Both the position numbers and the translations under genes were made by a program. From Mortierella alpina (Eukaryota; Mortierellomycota; Mortierellomycetes; Mortierellales; Mortierellaceae), in NCBI GenBank assembly GCA_029449245.1, contig JANATF010000002.1, positions 744,001-808,000 of the forward strand: a stretch of 64,000 nt of DNA. Reading direction: 5' to 3'. Below the pieces are notes generated by a model. It searched no databases. It was not told the origin of the DNA and was given only the letters and a program-made list of their open reading frames with translations. This document shows, piece after piece, positions 57,594-64,000 of the stretch. Numbering within the stretch: position 1 is the stretch's first letter; every line of letters begins with the position of its first letter.

Positions 57594-60389
57594 TTAGCGC
57601 TCCTTCTCATAGAAGAGCATGTACGCCTCTGCGGCTCGCACGAGGCTCCACTCTACGATTTGAACATCCTCGTCCGAGATCCTCCACCACAGATCCTTGT
57701 CCATGTCATCCTCGTCCTGAACACGTTGACGCCTTGGCAAGGAAGCCTCTGAGGACTGGGGCGATGATGGTGATGCAGAAGATATACGTCTATAAGTCAC
57801 AAAATGCCCAGAGTTATGGCTTCCGAGATGAACCACGACAGCGCATAGCCGATACCACACTCGGTCGTCATCCGCGTCCTCCGGGGCTACGGATCCGGTA
57901 TGCGGTGTACTTCGCCCATTAGGGTTCAGGGAGGGGTCAGCAGCACCTACACCCGCTGAGTGGACGGAGAGTATTGTTGAGTTCGACCACGAAGGAGAGG
58001 GTGATATCCCGTCTCCCAGACTGCCTCTCCTAGCGAAAATGGCCGAGGTGCCTCTGACTCCTGCTCCAATGGAGCCAATTCCTGACATACCCATAGACCC
58101 ACTCCCTGATAACGACGCTACTGCAGCAGATCCTCGACGTGCCGACATGCTCTTGGTAGCCACTGTCGTCAAATGCCCCGAGGTAGTGAACGGTGTAAAG
58201 TCGAGTCGTGAACCGAACTGGACTCTGCAAGAGTTCTTGGACATTTGACCCGTGGGTGTGATCATGGATCTATTTAGGTGCAGGCATAGCGTCTGGGGCG
58301 GTTTCGCGATCATGGAATGCTTAGTTGTTCTTATGGACCGGACGGGCGTTAATTCGATAGGTGACAGGTCCATTTCGATGTCGGTCTGAAGGCAGTAATC
58401 AATCCGATCCTTGAACCCTGAAAGCTCTGCAAGAGCAAATCTTTTGGAAGCTTTGGTTGCGTCGTTTCCAGCTGATCGGCGTCGCAGTTTCTTGGTATCT
58501 TTTGCCAGTTGATTTGTATTTTGTGAGCCATCCTCCAACTCATTGTCATTGTCCCTTGTTGAGGGTATGTGGTCCTCTGTCGGCTCCCGTCCTTGGTCAT
58601 CCTGTTGTTGCTCCCTTTTCCGACGATCACGGTCCTCTTTCGCAAGGAGATCCTCCTTGGCTTTCTGGATCGTCAGTTCCAGGTCCTTGCTAGCCTTGAC
58701 CAGTGTGCATTTGCGGCAGTTAAAGTCACTGATCGTGTCCAGATGAATGAATGAGTATAAACAGTCTTGAAGAGTGCAGGAATACTAACAGCGCGGAAAA
58801 AATAAACGTCGTTATGGGCGACTGTGGTAGGTCGATATGACAATTCAATTATCTCGCTGTTGTCCTTGTACACTTGCCATTTGCGGTACCGACAAGGACA
58901 AATTGTCAAAAGTTGAATGACGAATGGCAGCCTATCGAGATATGGCAGCCGAGGTTAGTTAGGGTGGATTAACGGATCGTTGTTGCAAGGACCCTGCTGA
59001 AAACGAAGTATGCGCCATTTTCCTACCGTGTAGCCACAGTCAACGCAAGAGACACGACTCGCCAGTAGACCTATGAAAGGACTTTTGGCACGCTGGTATT
59101 TTTCTAGTTCGCTCCTGTCCAGTGTAATGCTGGCACTCATCATCGTACTGCTCGCCAGCTCCGTATCATCTTGGCTGTTTCCTGGGCTCCCCGCTTTGGG
59201 CGACGAAGGCAACGAACGCCCCTGAGGGGGACTAGATGGCGATAGGGAGAGAGAGGAGGACATGACAGACGAAACGGACGGGCGTCTGCTCGAGCGGGTC
59301 CCCGTAATCGGATTCAAAATCTCGCTCACAGCAGTACGATCCAGTAGAGAGGATACTGTCGGGTGGTCGAGTTTCTCGCGCTCTTCTGACAGCTGAGATG
59401 ACAGTATTTGAAATAGTTCCTGGGCATCCTACAAAAGTACTTGCCGTGTAGGCCAGGTTCAGTAAGCTGAACCGTGCTTTTTCCGTTGTGTGTTGTCGTC
59501 GGTATTGCTCCCACGGGACATTGGATGTGGCGTCAAAAAAAAAAAAAATACCTGCTGTTGGCTAGTGAGAACGTGGGAGGCCTTTGCCTTGACAGTCTCA
59601 ATCATAGAGACTAGTCTCCTTGTAGTCGGTCGCCGGTGGAGGACGTTGAGCACTAGAACGACAGGTGAGGACAAAAGTATTGAGTGGTTTGTAACTTGTG
59701 TTCCGGAAGTGTCGCTGTCTTTGCGTAGCGTTGGCGAGAACTGACAGTAGGCATTGAACAACCGGACTCACTTTCAACGGTCTCATCCAAGGCCAGCGTG
59801 ATTGAATCCGGATCGTGGCCCATACCTCGCCTCGCCTCGAGGTATGCGTGAAGCGAAGGCAAAGATGCCAGCGCCTAAAAAAAAAGTGAGCAGTTAGAAA
59901 AGGTTGAAAGTACATTTGAAAGGCAGCTCCATTGCCTTCCTCTCTTTTTTTCCCCTCTTTCTGTTATCCTGAACTAAACTGACCTGGAGAACCGAGTTCA
60001 TGAAGCAGGTGTTTCCGACATTGACCAGCCCGATGACATACTGAGGAGCATCTAAAAGCACGTAGGGTGTGCATGCATGCAGGTATTAGCTATTTTGGAC
60101 TGTGCCATTCGATCAGGCAGGCTTAGCGTTCACTCTCTCTTCAACAATGCTTGCACTCAGCATAGTTGCATAGTGATGCAGAAACAGAAAGCACTCGTCT
60201 GCTACCGTTGAGCTGGTGCTTCTTGCTCCTCCTGGCGCGAGCAAGGCTGCTGCTGCTACTATTGTTGGCGCTGTCTGCAGCGGCTGTCGAAGCGGAAGCG
60301 AATGTAAATACAAGAGTGAGGGTGACGAGTGCTGCAGCGGTGCAGACGACTATGGTCGATGCCAGTGTTGCAGCAGTGTGTTTGTCCAT
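57594..60389 (-). CDS. Membrane-anchored ubiquitin carboxyl-terminal hydrolase (USP)
   Basis: Seven exons, all in phase: 60206-60389, 59984-60051, 59772-59874, 59552-59652, 59027-59428, 58872-58931 and 57594-58784; 702 residues. The N-terminus has a transmembrane segment (STIVVCTAAALVTLTLVFTF) followed by basic residues. The Cys box is GLVNVGNTCFMNSVLQ, with QQQDAQELFQILSS after it. A zinc-ribbon-like half is VSCVDCGYT with AAIRHSTFDNLSL, and its partner is ISDFNCRKCTLVKAS. The His box is HLGSHNSGHFVTYRR, and the C-terminus WWRISDEDVQIVEW ends the domain. A Ser/Gly-rich insert precedes the His box. The enzyme removes ubiquitin from proteins at a membrane; the anchor resembles USP30 or yeast Ubp1-type enzymes, but the organelle is not shown. 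Its start codon is only 112 bp from the stop of the next gene upstream. Confidence 0.88.
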
Positions 60390-60501
60390 GGTCGCATGCG
60401 CGTCGGAAGGTGCATGCAACGAAGCCGGACAATGGAGGGTCAAAAAAAATAACGGCTGGCGACCAGCTGTGACGCTGTTTTATTCGATCTTTGACCCTCT
60501 T

Positions 60502-61372
60502 TCACGCCCACGCGGGTCCAACACTCCGGAACACCCACGACTCCACGTCCATGCCTTCGTGGCCCATGCTGATGTCGACAGACGCGTATAGCTTGTAACC
60601 CAGTGCACGGAGGTTCGCAAGGACCTGGGACAGCATCATGCGCGAATACACCGTAGCGGAACCATCTGGCACAAATGGGTACCCACCCAGCTTGAACTCT
60701 GTCGCACCTTGACTGAACTCCTCCCGTTGGATTCTAGACATACGAAAAGAAACAACCCCCATCGGTGAGTTGCTCTGCTCAAAGAGTTCATATTTCCACT
60801 TGGTCAACGGCTGCTAAAGTGACTATGCCCCTTTACCCGGCTTTCCACTGCAGTAGAACAGCCTCACGAACAGCTGTTACCACATGTGTGCCTGCATCAA
60901 TGACGCGGATTTTGTCACTGGAGTTGAAGCTCACTGCAAACATGTCCACTGCCCCGGCATCCATCACGCCGTGAGACTGGGCGACTGATTCAAAGAACAA
61001 TGAGTCTTTATCGCCTTGCTTCTTGGACACGTCTGCAGCCTGGATCAGATTCCAGCCTTGCTGTGCCATCTCTCGCAGTACTCCCGTAAGCAGTCGCCTG
61101 GCCGGGACAGCCTCCTTTCCCTGGCCATACCATGGGGTTCCTTTGATTTTGAACTGGTGCGCGCCATGATAGTTGCTCTCCTCCTGGATAGGGCCCCACG
61201 CAGTGGTGATGGCTGCCCGTATGGAGTTGGTGAGTTCTGGGGGTGTTCCGATGAGGCGGATCTTGTCGGCCCCATTGAGACTGATGCAGCACACTCGCGG
61301 AGACTGCAGATGCTGTGGCGGAGCGAGCTCAGAGTATGAGGGCGGTTGTAGAAGTGGGCTCTGCTTCATCAT
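60502..61372 (-). CDS. Two-repeat fungal protein of unknown function
   Basis: Two exons: 60837-61372 and 60502-60732+1 (acceptor GTCTAG before 60733), joined in phase 2 to give WKAGIQREEFSQGATEFKLG; 255 residues. The protein consists of two related units of about 90 residues. The first reads DKIRLIGTPPELTNSIRAAI, YHGAHQFKIKGTPW, GWNLIQAADVSKKQGDKDSL. The second reads DKIRVIDAGTHVVTAVREAV, GATEFKLGGYPF, GYKLYASVDISMG. I recall such units in other fungal hypothetical proteins but know no function. There is no signal peptide or membrane segment, so it is probably cytosolic. It sits between the USP and P450 genes on the same strand. Confidence 0.7.
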
Positions 61373-61730
61373 GGTTTGGTTTTCGGTGTGTTGTCTTCTG
61401 ATTTCAAGTTGAAGTCGAGTCGAGATGCAATGGAAGTGGAGATGAAGCGTGGTGGAAGTTGCAATCGAGTGGTGAAGAAGAGTATATGCATGCCGAAAAC
61501 CACCACAGATAGACGTAATAATGCAGGCTATGAGTCGGGGGGCTGGACTCCCAAAAGTCGACAGACACACTAGTGGCTCCAAGCCAATGCATGAACAGAA
61601 ACCATACTTGGCCAAAGCTCGGGGGCACGATCGCCATACGAATCGAAGGAATCCCTTTTTTTCAATTTTACAGTTCAACCGTCATGTGGGCATCCTAACC
61701 CATCCATTTCTACAGAACTACTCTAGCACG

Positions 61731-63889
61731 TCAAATTTCCTTGCTATTGGCACGGCGAGAGACCCGCACTTCGAGGCCGTGAACCATCGGTAGCGTCATT
61801 GACATGCCATATTCCGGAGTCTCGGATGGATGGACTAACTCTACCTCAAAAGACTGGAGAATCATCCCGATCATCGTCATCGCTTCAAGCACGGCAAACC
61901 TCTGTCCAGGACATAAGCGCGGACCTGCATTGAAGGCAAGGAACTTGCTCTGGGAAGGCTTATCGGCACCCATCCAACGCGAGGGCTTGTACTCTCTGGC
62001 ATCTGTGGTCGCCAAGTTCAACGGTCTGTTAAACGCAGTACATTGTCGAATAGCTGTCGCGACGGCTTGATTAAATACCCACTAGTCTTACCAGGACCCC
62101 AGATGGCCTCGCTCTTGCCCATTACCATGGGACTCCAAGAGAACCAGTCGCCTTTTTGGATCCTGATGCCTCCAGGCAGAACATCGTCATTGGCGCACTG
62201 TCTCATGACCTTGGCTCCTAAGAACAAACCAAGGTATCGAAAACAGTAATGATGAGTATGCACTGCATGCAATTTCCTATACGCGACCTAGAGGTCACTT
62301 CCATTACCTGGGGGGTACATCCGGACGGCTAACAGGATAGAGATGATAGATGAATAGGTACTGACATGTTAGGATAGGCGAGAAACGGTCATAACGCCAT
62401 GCTTGAGATCAAGAAGAATAATTTACCTTCAAGAAAGCTTTCAAGTCAAGATAATGGGAATGCGATGGACATGGATGTCAGTTTCGTTGTCTAGAGCTAA
62501 TGCAGAAAGCTCAAGTCAAATATCGGACACTCACCAAGCCTCGGCATATTTCTGTTGTTTGTGCGTTGCGTAAGTTGGGCTAAGTCCCTTGAGGACGTCG
62601 TCGACCTCCTGTGTCAACTTCTTGATGATGTCCTTATCAGCTCCATCGCGTAACATCAGATAGAACATCCATGAGATGGCCTGGGCGGTAGTATCGTATG
62701 CAGCCACCTACCATAGCAAAGCATTGGTTACTATGATCTTTGAAATAGCACGCACTCGTCTGATCGTACTTGCACTGCTAAAACTTACCGTAATCTGAAA
62801 GATGCTATCTAACATAATATCGTCTGGTAGCGACTTCCCATCCTCATCCCTCCACTCCATGAACAGTTGCAACAGATCTCTTTTCGTGCCATGGTATCCT
62901 TCCTTTCTTCTTTTGTCGATGATATCCTGAAAGAATTGCTGGATCATGGCTCTAGCATCAAGTATAGCTTTTTTCTCGCCCGTCAACAGCTCACGAACTT
63001 TCCAGGCGGGATCCAGCAAACGATGAGCGGCGGCTCCAAGTAGTCTGTCAAAGGCGGCAGCAAGCGGCGCCTTTTGCTCCATATCGTCTAAAGTGCCAAA
63101 GCTTTGTCCACACATGATGCTAGTTGTGGAGCTTGAGTTTAGCTTGGGGGCTTTTCGTCATTCGCCTGTTCATACCATCGGCCGAACTTACAATGAAAAG
63201 CTGTCCAAGGTGTACTGATGCATCAGAGCGTATATGTTGACGACAGAACCTTCATCTGCGGCCTTGCCAAGGTAGTCTACCACTTTAAGGCCCATTGTGG
63301 CAAAAGTGTCGCTTGTGTAATCGTGGAACGCTTTGACGCTGAAAATCTGGACCATCAGTTTTCGCAGGTATCTCCAATCGGCTCCGTCGGCAAGAAAGAA
63401 TCCTGTCAAGAGATCCAAGACCCACATGGAGGTGTGTTAGCGAGAGGGACCCCATATCACAGCTGTGTAAGAACAAAATCAAACATTCTTACCAACGCCA
63501 AGGATGTCAGTCAACATATTCTTCAACATCGGACCTTTGATGTAGTTTGGAAAGTTGGTCTTGAGCACATGTTCGACGATCGCAGGATCATCACCTTGAA
63601 TCATCCTTCCAAAGAAAGGTAGCGAGATGGACCATACAGGACCCAGCTCTTTGTTTTGCTTGTCAAGAAACTCATACATTTTTGCACCAGGGTAAGAGGC
63701 GAGCACAAGCAGGTGTCCCAACAGCGGTAAGGCGCCCTTGGGCTCCTTGAGGTCACGGCGGGGATGGGCACCAATGGCATGAGATCGATACTTGTAGATA
63801 ACAGTGGCCAAGAGTGCAGAAATCAATAGCGAACTATGGAACTCTGTGACATAAGGGAGCGCAAAGTGGTGAAATGTGGCCAGCAGCAT
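61731..63889 (-). CDS. Cytochrome P450 monooxygenase
   Basis: Eight exons: 63493-63889, 63192-63402, 62789-63119, 62535-62707, 62427-62437, 62308-62328, 62092-62217 and 61731-62002; 513 residues. Two micro-exons (11 and 21 nt) are needed to build the K helix (FLEAVRMYPPG, ExxR). Other marks: an N-terminal membrane anchor (about residues 10-35), a Pro-rich hinge, the C-helix WRYLRK, the I-helix AAYDTTAQAISWMF, the PERF-like region EYKPSRWMGADKP and the heme loop FNAGPRLCPGQRFA with the Cys ligand. It belongs to the microsomal, CPR-dependent fungal P450s, in a CYP52-like fatty-acid or alkane hydroxylase style (SFGTLDDME and DSFSFIMCGQ blocks); the substrate is unknown. Intact, with all junctions in phase. 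Confidence 0.9.
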
Positions 63890-64000
63890 TGTGGAAGAAG
63901 GCGTAATGAAAAAAATTGAGGAAGAGAAGGATGCGCAGAAATTTATGCGATATTTATCGGTACCTCTGCATTCTCCATTGACCCTGAAAATCCAGGATGG

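Noticed and set aside
1-64000. CRISPR arrays, bacterial operons, phage features, rRNA
   Set aside because: No regularly spaced repeats, Shine-Dalgarno-led operons or rRNA-like stretches were seen; the sequence is eukaryotic in style.

Overview
The window looks like nuclear DNA of an early-diverging, filamentous fungus, most likely of the Mortierella group (Mucoromycota). The reasons are short GT-AG introns of about 50-120 bp with a few GC-AG ones, small multi-exon secreted-protein genes, degenerate F-box genes and a mix of hAT, Crypton, DIRS-like and pogo-like relics. The assignment is inferred from gene style. No rRNA or tRNA gene was found.

Layout. 1-9.3 kb: a partial gene at the window edge, three small ORFs and a large centrosomal CEP120-like gene (4819-9273, two exons). 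9.3-15.1 kb: almost gene-free, with one decayed coding relic. 15.1-16.5 kb: a secreted alpha/beta hydrolase. 18.75-26.21 kb: a 7462-bp DNA transposon with 915-bp terminal inverted repeats and a 9-bp target-site duplication, nested in a DIRS-like retroelement relic. 27-33 kb: repeats, a two-exon small secreted protein, and pogo-like and other relics. 33.4-35.5 kb: a four-exon secreted 5'-nucleotidase. 38.4-40.5 kb: a decayed hAT transposase. 41.7-57.4 kb: a large imperfect palindrome whose right arm is interrupted by a Crypton. 57.6-63.9 kb: three conserved genes on the minus strand (membrane-anchored ubiquitin hydrolase, a two-repeat protein of unknown function, a cytochrome P450).

The most striking system is the 18.75-26.21 kb element. 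Each inverted repeat carries the same TATA-like promoter, start codon and first exons, reading inward. One arm runs into a DUF6589-family gene and the other into a RecQ-like helicase gene, so two unrelated proteins begin with the same 111-residue basic, Thr/Pro-rich leader. In this copy the helicase model is intact (858 residues), while the DUF6589 gene has a 1-bp frameshift and one in-frame stop.

The second notable structure is the palindrome. Its arms carry a GT31-like glycosyltransferase, F-box relics and a six-cysteine small secreted protein. Arm identity falls into three sharply bounded zones, including a 1695-bp block that appears identical in both arms, which suggests recent gene conversion (or an assembly problem). 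The conserved genes are ordinary secretory, membrane or housekeeping genes separated by transposon islands. I see no biosynthetic cluster linking them. Exon boundaries were worked out by hand from splice signals, reading phase and family motifs; none has transcript support here.
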